Program-made: the position numbers and the translations under genes
Part shown: positions 1-4,696 of the stretch, in pieces
Numbering within the stretch: position 1 is the first letter of the stretch
How the letters are laid out: the number at the start of each line of letters is the position of its first letter
Origin: Deltaproteobacteria bacterium
Lineage (GTDB): Bacteria; Desulfobacterota; DSM-4660; Desulfatiglandales; HGW-15
DNA length: 6,673 bases
Direction: 5' to 3'
NCBI GenBank assembly: GCA_019308985.1
Contig: JAFDHB010000184.1
Coordinates: forward strand, 1 to 6,673
Notes under the pieces: generated by a model
The model's database searches: none
The model's input: the letters and a program-made list of their open reading frames with translations, nothing else
Told to the model about the DNA's origin: nothing

Positions 1-1907
1 ACACCGACCTTTTCAGATCTATCATTGCCAGGATAGAAGAACTCTGTGGAACAGGTTACGGCCAGGGCAAGAAGGGCGACGTGGCCTTCCGGGTCATAGC
101 GGATCATGCCAGGGCCGCCGCATTCCTGATCGGCGACGGGGTATTGCCGTCCAATGAGGGCAGGGGCTACGTCCTCAGGCGCATCATCAGGCGTGCTATC
201 CGGTTCGGGCAAGCCCTGGGCCTCAAGGATCCCTTCCTCCACCTGGTGGCTCAAAAGGTGATCGACGTCATGGGACAGGATTATGGAGAGCTTGTCACCG
301 GGCGGCGACTGATTGATGGAGTAATCCTCAATGAAGAGAAGAGATTCGCTGATACCCTCCACTACGGCATGAGGGTACTGGATGAACACATTGAAGGGTT
401 GAAGGAAAAGGGAGATGCAATGATCCCGGGGGACCTGGCCTTCAAGCTCTATGATACCTATGGACTGTCCCTTGATATTGTGGAAGACGTGGCCAGGGAA
501 GAAGGGTTGACCATAGACACGGAAGGTTACGAACGGGCCATGTCCCGCCAGAGGACCCAGTCCCAGGAGTCATGGAAGGGCAGCGGCGCAGAGGAAGTGC
601 CTGAAGCCTTTCGCAGGCTTGCGGCCAGGGGGGTCTCCACCCTTTTCTTGGGGTATGAGACCCTGGAGGTGGAAGCCAAGGTGATAGCCATTATGAGGAA
701 CGGCACTGAGACGGCGGAGGCACATCAGGGTAACGAGGTAGAGGTGGTTTTGGACCGTACCTCCTTCTATGGAGAAGCAGGGGGTCAGATCGGCGACAAG
801 GGATGGCTGGTCGCCCGAGACATGAGAATGGTAGTGGAGGACACGCGCAAATACGGCCAAGACATTATAGTCCACAGGGGAAGGATGGAAAAAGGCGACC
901 TTTCCCTCGGAGACCCTGTCCGGGCGGTGGTGGACGGGGAAAGGCGCAGGGCAACCGCTCTCAATCACACTGCTACGCACCTTCTGCACAAGGCGCTCAG
1001 GGAGATCCTCGGAGACCATGTCAAGCAGGCCGGCTCCCTGGTAACTGCTGAAAGGTTCCGCTTCGATTTCAGCCACTTTACCCAGGTCGACACGGAAAAG
1101 CTGAAGGAAGTAGAAAAGTTGGTCAATGACTACATCAGGGAAAACCTTCCCCTCACCATTGAGGAGATGCCCAGGGAAGAGGCCATGAAGACGGGGGCCA
1201 TCGCCATCTTTGAAGAGAGATACGGAGAGAAAGTCAGGCTTGTGCGCATCGGAGACGGCCTGAGCATGGAGCTTTGCGGAGGTACCCACACTTCCCGCAC
1301 CGGCAACATCGGGCTGTTCAAGATCATAGGTGAAAGTGCGGTCGGCGCCAATGTGCGTCGCATAGAGGCCCTCACGGCAAAGACCGCCCTGGAGCATATC
1401 CAAAACCAGGAGGAGGTCCTGAGGGAAATTGCCGCTCTCCTGAAGTCTACTACGGAGCAGGCCAGGGACAAGGTTGAAAGGTTGGCAAAAGATCTCAAGC
1501 AGAGGGAGCGGGAGATCGAACAGCTCAAGGCAAGACTCCTCACGAGCCAATCCGTGGACCTGCTCTCAGGCGTCAGGCAGGTGGGGGAGACCAAACTGCT
1601 GGTAAGGGAAGTCACGGCCGATTCCCCGAAGGCCCTGAGGGAATTCGCCGACAGGATAAGGGACAGATTGAAATCGGGGATCATCGTCCTGGGGGCCAGG
1701 AACGAAGGCAAGGCCCTGTTGATCTGCGTCGTTACCAAGGACCTGGTGGACCGCTACAGGGCAGGAGAAATAATCAAGCATCTTTCAGCCCTGGTTGGAG
1801 GTAAAGGCGGTGGTAGGGCTGACATGGCGCAGGGTGGAGGGAGCAGACCGGAAGAACTGGGCCGCGCCCTTGAATCCGTGTACGATCTGATCAAAAGAGC
1901 GACCTGA
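1..1907 (+). CDS. alaS: Alanyl-tRNA synthetase, 3' portion (5' truncated by window edge)
   Basis: Cytoplasmic enzyme that charges tRNA-Ala with alanine and hydrolyses mischarged Ser/Gly-tRNA-Ala. The frame is open from base 3, so the GTG at 81 is an internal valine, not a start. 634 residues are visible. Aligning the zinc ligands with those of E. coli AlaRS implies about 241 missing N-terminal residues and a normal total of about 875. The visible order is the end of the aminoacylation/tRNA-recognition region (LRRIIRRAIRFG), the editing domain with GEAGGQIGD (about 771-794) and HTATH (966-980), then CGGTH (1275-1289), which together supply the His, His, Cys and His ligands. A charged coiled coil follows (about 1410-1545), then the glycine-rich C-Ala signature GGKGGGRADMAQGGG (from 1797). 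All key residues seen are intact. The TGA stop (1905-1907) lies inside the 3' end of the convergent bamD gene. No hairpin-plus-T-tract terminator follows. Confidence 0.97.
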   Translation, partial: TDLFRSIIARIEELCGTGYGQGKKGDVAFRVIADHARAAAFLIGDGVLPSNEGRGYVLRRIIRRAIRFGQALGLKDPFLHLVAQKVIDVMGQDYGELVTGRRLIDGVILNEEKRFADTLHYGMRVLDEHIEGLKEKGDAMIPGDLAFKLYDTYGLSLDIVEDVAREEGLTIDTEGYERAMSRQRTQSQESWKGSGAEEVPEAFRRLAARGVSTLFLGYETLEVEAKVIAIMRNGTETAEAHQGNEVEVVLDRTSFYGEAGGQIGDKGWLVARDMRMVVEDTRKYGQDIIVHRGRMEKGDLSLGDPVRAVVDGERRRATALNHTATHLLHKALREILGDHVKQAGSLVTAERFRFDFSHFTQVDTEKLKEVEKLVNDYIRENLPLTIEEMPREEAMKTGAIAIFEERYGEKVRLVRIGDGLSMELCGGTHTSRTGNIGLFKIIGESAVGANVRRIEALTAKTALEHIQNQEEVLREIAALLKSTTEQARDKVERLAKDLKQREREIEQLKARLLTSQSVDLLSGVRQVGETKLLVREVTADSPKALREFADRIRDRLKSGIIVLGARNEGKALLICVVTKDLVDRYRAGEIIKHLSALVGGKGGGRADMAQGGGSRPEELGRALESVYDLIKRAT

Positions 1908-2646
1908 TACGGTCCACAAGGGTGCGTTTCTCTTCGTGCACCGGGGACTCTGTTTCTCTATCATAACCCTGGGCCAGCTTTTCCTTGCACTTGCTGATAT
2001 ATTCAAGGGCCTCGTAGTATTGACCCATGTCAGGATAGTTTTGAAGCAGGTAGTTGTACCTGGCCAGGGCTGCCCTGTATTCGCCCATCCTGAAATAGAA
2101 GTGCCCCACGTAAAGCTCATGCTCTGCGAGGAAAAGAAGACACTTCCTCAAATTCTTCATGGCCCTGTTTGCGTATTCGCTCTTGGGAAATCTCCTTATC
2201 AGCCTTTCAAAGATTTCCTTTGCCCTCATGGTGTGAAACTGGTCCCTGTCCGGGGTGGTCATCCTCTTGAAATGGCACATGGCCTTCTGGTAAATGACAT
2301 AGGGAATGTTTTCGTTCTTGGGATGGAGCTTTTCAAACTGGTCATAGGCGCCAAAGGCGGCGTCATATTCCTCTCTCTTGAACTCGGCATCTGCGATTCG
2401 AAGCTCTGCCAGCACCGCGTATTTGCTGTAAGGAAACCTGTCCCGCACATCCTCGAATGCCTCGATCGCCGCCGTGTACCTGCTCCTCTCCATGTTCTTT
2501 ACACCTTCTGCTATGAGCTCAGCAGGAGTTTTTGTCGACTCCCCTCCCATGAATCCGCCGATTGAAGCGCATCCGCTGAAGAGCACAAGGGCCGCAACAC
2601 CCAGTGCCAGGGATCTTGCCGTCGAACCTATTCCGAAGTCCCTCAT
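1891..2646 (-). CDS. bamD: BamD-like outer-membrane assembly lipoprotein (TPR)
   Basis: Probable BamD, the lipoprotein partner of BamA in the machine that inserts beta-barrel proteins into the outer membrane. From ATG 2646 it has 251 residues, near the family norm (E. coli about 245). Residues 1-25 form a lipoprotein signal peptide (arginine at 11, hydrophobic 13-23) ending in LFSGC, with Cys26 as the lipidation site. Ala at +2 fits outer-membrane sorting. The mature part holds tandem TPR-like helical pairs, with repeating patterns such as YTAAIEAFEDVRDRFP, YDAAFGAYDQFEKLHP and FERLIRRFPKSEYANRAM. An in-frame GTG at 2703 would add 19 residues, but these lie in a repeat element and precede a good signal peptide, so ATG 2646 is preferred. 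Only a weak GAG-type ribosome site precedes it. The gene ends in TGA at 1891-1893, overlapping alaS by 17 bp. It may be read through from trxB. A related TPR lipoprotein (YbgF/YfiO type) cannot be fully excluded. Confidence 0.85.
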   Translation of the reverse strand: MRDFGIGSTARSLALGVAALVLFSGCASIGGFMGGESTKTPAELIAEGVKNMERSRYTAAIEAFEDVRDRFPYSKYAVLAELRIADAEFKREEYDAAFGAYDQFEKLHPKNENIPYVIYQKAMCHFKRMTTPDRDQFHTMRAKEIFERLIRRFPKSEYANRAMKNLRKCLLFLAEHELYVGHFYFRMGEYRAALARYNYLLQNYPDMGQYYEALEYISKCKEKLAQGYDRETESPVHEEKRTLVDRIRSLF

Positions 2647-2661
2647 AATCACTCTGTTTGG

Positions 2662-2707
2662 CCCCGGTGAAATACGCTTCGCTCTCACTGCCGTGAATTT
2701 CACGGGG
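2662..2707. repeat. Imperfect hairpin with internal palindrome (copy 1)
   Basis: CCCCGGTGAAAT (2662-2673) is the inverse of ATTTCACGGGG (2697-2707) apart from one unpaired G. This gives an 11-bp stem around a 23-nt loop. The right arm is also part of a competing perfect palindrome, CCGTGAA-T-TTCACGG (2691-2705), so two exclusive folds are possible. The structure lies just upstream of the bamD start and would be in the leader of any bamD transcript coming from trxB. Confidence 0.8.
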
Positions 2708-2722
2708 TAAATCTATCTGGTC

Positions 2723-2739
2723 TGCCGCCAAGGGCGGCA
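2723..2739. repeat. GC-rich hairpin TGCCGCC-AAG-GGCGGCA
   Basis: Perfect 7-bp stem with a 3-nt loop, conserved in copy 2 (4404-4420), where the loop is AAA. No T-tract follows on either strand, so it is not a standard intrinsic terminator. It marks the junction between the hairpin section and the 7-bp array in both copies. Confidence 0.85.
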
Positions 2740-2740
2740 C

Positions 2741-2901
2741 TCAGGGTTCAGGGTTCAAGGTTCAGGGTTCAGGGTTCAGGGTTCAAGGTTCAAGGTTCAA
2801 AGTTCAAGGTTCAGGGTTCAAGGTTCAGGGTTCAAAGTTCAAGGTTCAAAGTTCAGGGTTCAGGATTCAAAATTCAGGATTCAAAATTCAAAATTCAGCG
2901 C
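2741..2901. repeat. Degenerate 7-bp tandem array TCARRRT (22 units plus a junction unit)
   Basis: Twenty-two consecutive 7-bp units (2741-2894) with no insertion or deletion, then a junction unit TCAGCGC (2895-2901). T, C, A and the last T never vary. Positions 4-6 are always purines. The triplets seen are GGG (8 units), AGG (6), AAG (3), AAA (3) and GGA (2). The left end is G-rich and the right end A-rich. On the minus strand each unit holds a TGA, and because 7 is not a multiple of 3 all three minus-strand frames are closed repeatedly. Confidence 0.95.
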
Positions 2902-2929
2902 GTCATCGGTCTTCGGTCGTCCGTCCTCT
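2902..2929. repeat. 7-bp GTC-type units (4), continuing the array register
   Basis: Four units beginning GTC (GTCATCG, GTCTTCG and two diverged ones) continue in the same 7-bp register as the TCARRRT array, with no phase shift. Matching units sit at 4636-4670 in copy 2. Here they are also coding, on the minus strand, for the last residues of TrxB (RGRTTEDR and stop). Confidence 0.8.
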
Positions 2930-3871
2930 TTCCCGCTGCTTTCTGATCACTTCCCCCTTCCCTCTATCCTCTACGTATTTTTCGGCCGCATGGGCCGCTG
3001 CAGCCCCTTCTCCGACTGCCGTGGCAATCTGTCGAAACATCTTGGATCTGACATCCCCCGCCGCAAAGACCCCTGGCACGGAAGTCTCCATATTCTCATT
3101 GGTGATGACAAATCCGCCCTGATCCAGCTTCAATTGATCTTTCACCAGTTCCGTATTGGGTGTTGTGCCTATGAATACGAAGACCCCTTGCACGGCCTTC
3201 CGGGTTATCTCCCCGGTGTTGACATTTTTCAGCTCGAGACCCTCCACCTCCTTATCGCCCAAGATCCTTATGGGGACGGTATCCCAGACAAAGGAAATCT
3301 TTTCCTCAGCCATTGCCCGCTCCTGGAGCAGCTTGGTGGCCCTCAGCTCGTCCCTTCTATGTATCACGTGGATCTTTTTGGCAAAGCGGGTCAGGAACAG
3401 GGATTCTTCAAGGGCCGTGTCCCCGCCTCCGATTACAGCGACTTCCATGTCCTTGAAAAAAGGCCCGTCGCAGGTGGCGCAATAGGAGACCCCCTTCCCC
3501 GTCAGGATGTCTTCACCCTCGATACCCAGCTTCCTCCAGGTGGCCCCGGTGGCAAGGATGACCGTCCTTGTCTTGATTTTCCGCTCCGGGGTTGTGACGA
3601 CCTTTTCATCAGGCCTCAACTCCAGGCCGACCACCTCTTCGCTCCTGATCTCAAGGCCGAATTTTTCAGCCTGGCTCTTCATCCTGTCCACGAGATCAAA
3701 TCCGGATATGCCGTCAGGAAACCCCGGGTAGTTTTCCACCCAGTTGGTATTCATGACCTGCCCCCCCGGGGCCAATCTTTCCAGCAGCACCAGGTTCATC
3801 CTGGCCCGGGCGCCGTACAGACCCGCAGTAAGCCCCGCGGGACCTCCGCCTATGATGATCAAGTCCAGCAT
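2903..3871 (-). CDS. trxB: Thioredoxin-disulfide reductase
   Basis: Cytoplasmic FAD enzyme that passes electrons from NADPH to thioredoxin. The 322-residue low-molecular-weight form is complete. It has the N-terminal FAD dinucleotide fold (GGGPAG, 8-13), the redox-active CATC (131-134) in the central domain, the NADPH fold (GGGDTA, 148-153) with HRRDELRA (171-178, residues that contact the NADPH 2'-phosphate), and the C-terminal FAD motif GVFAAGDV (267-274). The domain normally ends near the AAHAAEKYVE helix (about 300). The roughly 20 following residues are charged and encoded by the right end of composite repeat copy 1, so the tail looks acquired. The ATG at 3871 shares its A with the trxA TGA (TGATG). 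No strong ribosome site is visible, so translation is probably coupled to trxA. NADPH use is inferred from the HRR motif. Ferredoxin-dependent relatives lack such motifs. Confidence 0.96.
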   Translation of the reverse strand: MLDLIIIGGGPAGLTAGLYGARARMNLVLLERLAPGGQVMNTNWVENYPGFPDGISGFDLVDRMKSQAEKFGLEIRSEEVVGLELRPDEKVVTTPERKIKTRTVILATGATWRKLGIEGEDILTGKGVSYCATCDGPFFKDMEVAVIGGGDTALEESLFLTRFAKKIHVIHRRDELRATKLLQERAMAEEKISFVWDTVPIRILGDKEVEGLELKNVNTGEITRKAVQGVFVFIGTTPNTELVKDQLKLDQGGFVITNENMETSVPGVFAAGDVRSKMFRQIATAVGEGAAAAHAAEKYVEDRGKGEVIRKQRERGRTTEDR

Positions 3872-4194
3872 CAGAGCAACTTCTTCAGCTCTTGCTCTAT
3901 AGAGCTCTTGGGGTGGGCCCCTATTATGGTGTTGGCAACCTCGCCGTTCTTAAAAAAGATGAGGGTCGGGATATTTCTTATACCGAACCTTGCCGGGGTC
4001 TGTTTGTTCTTGTCAACGTCCATCTTTGCGAATTTGATTTTCCCCGCATACTCATTTGCCAGTTCTTCTACCACCGGACCAACCATCCTGCAGGGGCCGC
4101 ACCACTCGGCCCAAAAATCAACCATGGCTGGTATGTCGGAATTCATTATCTCCTGGTCAAAGTTTTCATCAGTTACTTGGAGCAAATTACCCAT
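3871..4194 (-). CDS. trxA: Thioredoxin
   Basis: Small cytoplasmic dithiol protein that reduces disulfides in target enzymes and is recycled by the TrxB encoded next to it. It has 107 residues from ATG 4194, the usual size. The active site WCGPC is at 31-35 (within VDFWAEWCGPCRM) and the cis-proline is P76 in NIPT. The FKNGE turn and the C-terminal helix are present. An in-frame start at 4239 would add 15 residues (MLVEQTRINLKKGEV), but ATG 4194 has an AAAGGAG site 5 nt upstream and starts where thioredoxins normally start. The stop overlaps the trxB start by one base, making a two-gene unit. Every expected catalytic residue is present. Confidence 0.97.
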   Translation of the reverse strand: MGNLLQVTDENFDQEIMNSDIPAMVDFWAEWCGPCRMVGPVVEELANEYAGKIKFAKMDVDKNKQTPARFGIRNIPTLIFFKNGEVANTIIGAHPKSSIEQELKKLL

Positions 4195-4199
4195 GACTT

Positions 4200-4206
4200 C
4201 TCCTTT
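4200..4206 (-). promoter_or_regulatory. Ribosome binding site of trxA
   Basis: The minus strand reads AAAGGAG, 5 nt before ATG 4194. It is a near-consensus Shine-Dalgarno site and fixes the trxA start over the upstream in-frame ATG at 4239. Confidence 0.85.
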
Positions 4207-4229
4207 CTTGAGATTTATTCTTGTCTGTT

Positions 4230-4258
4230 CAACTAGCACGAGGGCCTTTCTTTGTCAA
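4230..4258 (-). promoter_or_regulatory. Possible sigma-70 promoter for trxA-trxB
   Basis: On the minus strand a perfect TTGACA (4258-4253) is followed, 17 nt later, by TAGTTG (4235-4230). The -35 is consensus and the spacing ideal, but the -10 matches only at its first two bases. It lies 35 bp upstream of the trxA ATG and outside the composite repeat, as expected of a real promoter. The weak -10 keeps confidence low. Confidence 0.35.
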
Positions 4259-4283
4259 CCGGGAAGGACTCTGGTCTGTTCGG

Positions 4284-4379
4284 CCCCGGTGAAATGCGCT
4301 CCGCCTTTGTTAAATGCGCTTCGCTGTCACTAACGTGAATTTAACTTGGCAAGCTGTCACTGCCGTGAATTTCACGGGG
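4284..4379. repeat. Nested double hairpin (copy 2)
   Basis: The outer arms CCCCGGTGAAAT (4284-4295) and ATTTCACGGGG (4369-4379) are identical to copy 1. Inside are GTTAAAT (4309-4315) and ATTTAAC (4339-4345), a perfect 7-bp inverted repeat around a 23-nt loop, with a further GCC (4303-4305) / GGC (4348-4350) pairing beyond. The inner loop is the same length as, and similar to, the loop of copy 1. A competing palindrome CCGTGAA-T-TTCACGG is at 4363-4377. Confidence 0.8.
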
Positions 4380-4403
4380 TAAATCTATCTGGTCTATTCG
4401 GTC

Positions 4404-4420
4404 TGCCGCCAAAGGCGGCA
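4404..4420. repeat. GC-rich hairpin TGCCGCC-AAA-GGCGGCA
   Basis: Second copy of the hairpin at 2723-2739. The 7-bp arms are identical and the 3-nt loop differs by one base. It again sits immediately before the TCARRRT units. Confidence 0.85.
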
Positions 4421-4421
4421 C

Positions 4422-4470
4422 TCAAGGTTCAAGGTTCAAAGTTTAAGGTTCAGGGTTCAGGGTTCAGGGC
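4422..4470. repeat. 7-bp TCARRRT array, copy 2 (7 units)
   Basis: Seven in-register units. One carries TTA in place of TCA and the last ends in C. Variable positions are again all purines. Two more units (4622-4635, the second TCAGCGT) lie beyond the insert and lead directly into the GTC units, as in copy 1. Confidence 0.9.
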
Positions 4471-4477
4471 ACTCCTC

Positions 4478-4519
4478 GTTATCTGTTATCCGTTATTTGT
4501 TACTTGTGACTCGTCACTT
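4478..4519. repeat. 7-bp GTTAYYY-type array (6 units)
   Basis: Six consecutive 7-bp units starting with GT. The first four fit GTTAYYY, and the last two drift to GTGACTC and GTCACTT. Variation sits mostly in the last three positions, which are all pyrimidines. The units are in the same 7-bp phase as the TCARRRT array that ends at 4470, because the intervening ACTCCTC (4471-4477) is also 7 bp. The family is absent from copy 1. Confidence 0.85.
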
Positions 4520-4531
4520 CCCTCTTAATGT

Positions 4532-4604
4532 GGACCGAGGCAACCGCGTTGCCGGATTTGGACCGAGGTGACCGTGTCACCGGATTTCCACCGACATGGT
4601 CGGT
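4532..4604. repeat. Three tandem mini-hairpins (two are 28-bp direct repeats)
   Basis: Two adjacent 28-bp units (4532-4559 and 4560-4587) share GGACCGAGG and CCGGATTT ends and each contains a 6-bp stem with a 3-nt loop: GGCAAC-CGC-GTTGCC (4539-4553) and GGTGAC-CGT-GTCACC (4567-4581). A third stem, ACCGAC-ATG-GTCGGT (4590-4604), follows 8 nt later. The two stem sequences differ at two base pairs and both differences are matched on the other arm. No T-tract follows any of them. Confidence 0.85.
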
Positions 4605-4635
4605 TCGTTCCATATGAGAGTTCAAAGTTCAGCGT

Positions 4636-4670
4636 GTCTTCGGTCGGCGGTCGTCGGTCTTCTGTCCTTC
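4636..4670. repeat. 7-bp GTC-type units, copy 2 (5 units)
   Basis: Five in-register units, mostly GTCNNCG, following TCAGCGT without a phase break. They are the counterpart of 2902-2929. Here they lie 26 bp beyond the stop of the upstream gene rather than inside it. Confidence 0.8.
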
Positions 4671-4696
4671 TGCTCACTTCCCCCTATCCTTCTGCC

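Larger units (their letters stand above)
2653..2970. repeat. Composite intergenic repeat, copy 1
   Basis: This stretch fills the trxB-bamD gap and shares its parts, in the same order and orientation, with copy 2 at 4270-4696. The parts are a TCTGTTTGG nonamer (2653-2661), a large imperfect hairpin (2662-2707), TAAATCTATCTGGTCT, a GC hairpin (2723-2739), a run of 27 seven-bp units in one register (2741-2929), and a pyrimidine-rich end with TCACTTCCCCC. It begins 6 bp upstream of the bamD ATG and runs about 65 bp into the 3' end of trxB, so it supplies coding sequence at one end and the bamD leader at the other. No ORF of its own and no transposase are seen. Edges are set by similarity between the two copies and are approximate. 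Confidence 0.85.
4270..4696. repeat. Composite intergenic repeat, copy 2 (longer, with inserts)
   Basis: This is the gap between the metallo-beta-lactamase gene and trxA. It has the same order of parts as copy 1: nonamers TCTRTYYGG (4275-4283, 4384-4392, 4393-4401), hairpin, TGCCGCC hairpin, TCARRRT units, GTC units, and TCACTTCCCCC ending at the stop of the next minus-strand gene (TAG, 4699-4697). It differs in having a second hairpin nested in the first (4296-4368 replaces a 23-nt loop). About 150 bp of extra material (4471-4621) also splits the TCARRRT array, and contains GTTAYYY units and three mini-hairpins. No ORF here is convincing. Confidence 0.85.

Noticed and set aside
570..1550. 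326-codon open frame opposite alaS
   Set aside because: It lies wholly within the clear alaS reading frame, matches no family I recognise, and has no ribosome site. It is a shadow of biased codon use.
2750..2870. tRNA T-arm, from repeated GGTTCAA
   Set aside because: It is simply the repeat unit. No acceptor or anticodon stems can be formed.
2741..2894. Telomere-like repeat, since TTCAGGG resembles eukaryotic TTTAGGG/TTAGGG
   Set aside because: The units vary at three positions, are flanked by bacterial genes on both sides, and occur in a second internal place.
2741..2929. CRISPR array or diversity-generating variable repeat
   Set aside because: Units are 7 bp with no spacers and no cas genes. 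There is no reverse transcriptase or template repeat pair in the window, and the array is non-coding apart from its last part.
2990..4333. 447-codon open frame opposite trxB and trxA
   Set aside because: It runs antisense through two genes with intact catalytic motifs and on into the repeat. No domain is recognisable.
4270..4401. Target-site duplication, TCTGGTCTGTTCGG and TCTGGTCTATTCGG on either side of the nested hairpin
   Set aside because: The right copy is part of a short nonamer series (TCTATCTGG, TCTATTCGG) and lies 8 nt away from the hairpin. In copy 1 the two flanks do not match over this length, so it looks like part of the repeat.
4404..4420. Intrinsic terminator for the beta-CASP gene or trxB (GC hairpins at 4404 and 2723)
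   Set aside because: No run of T follows the stem on either strand, and the hairpins lie well away from the stop codons.
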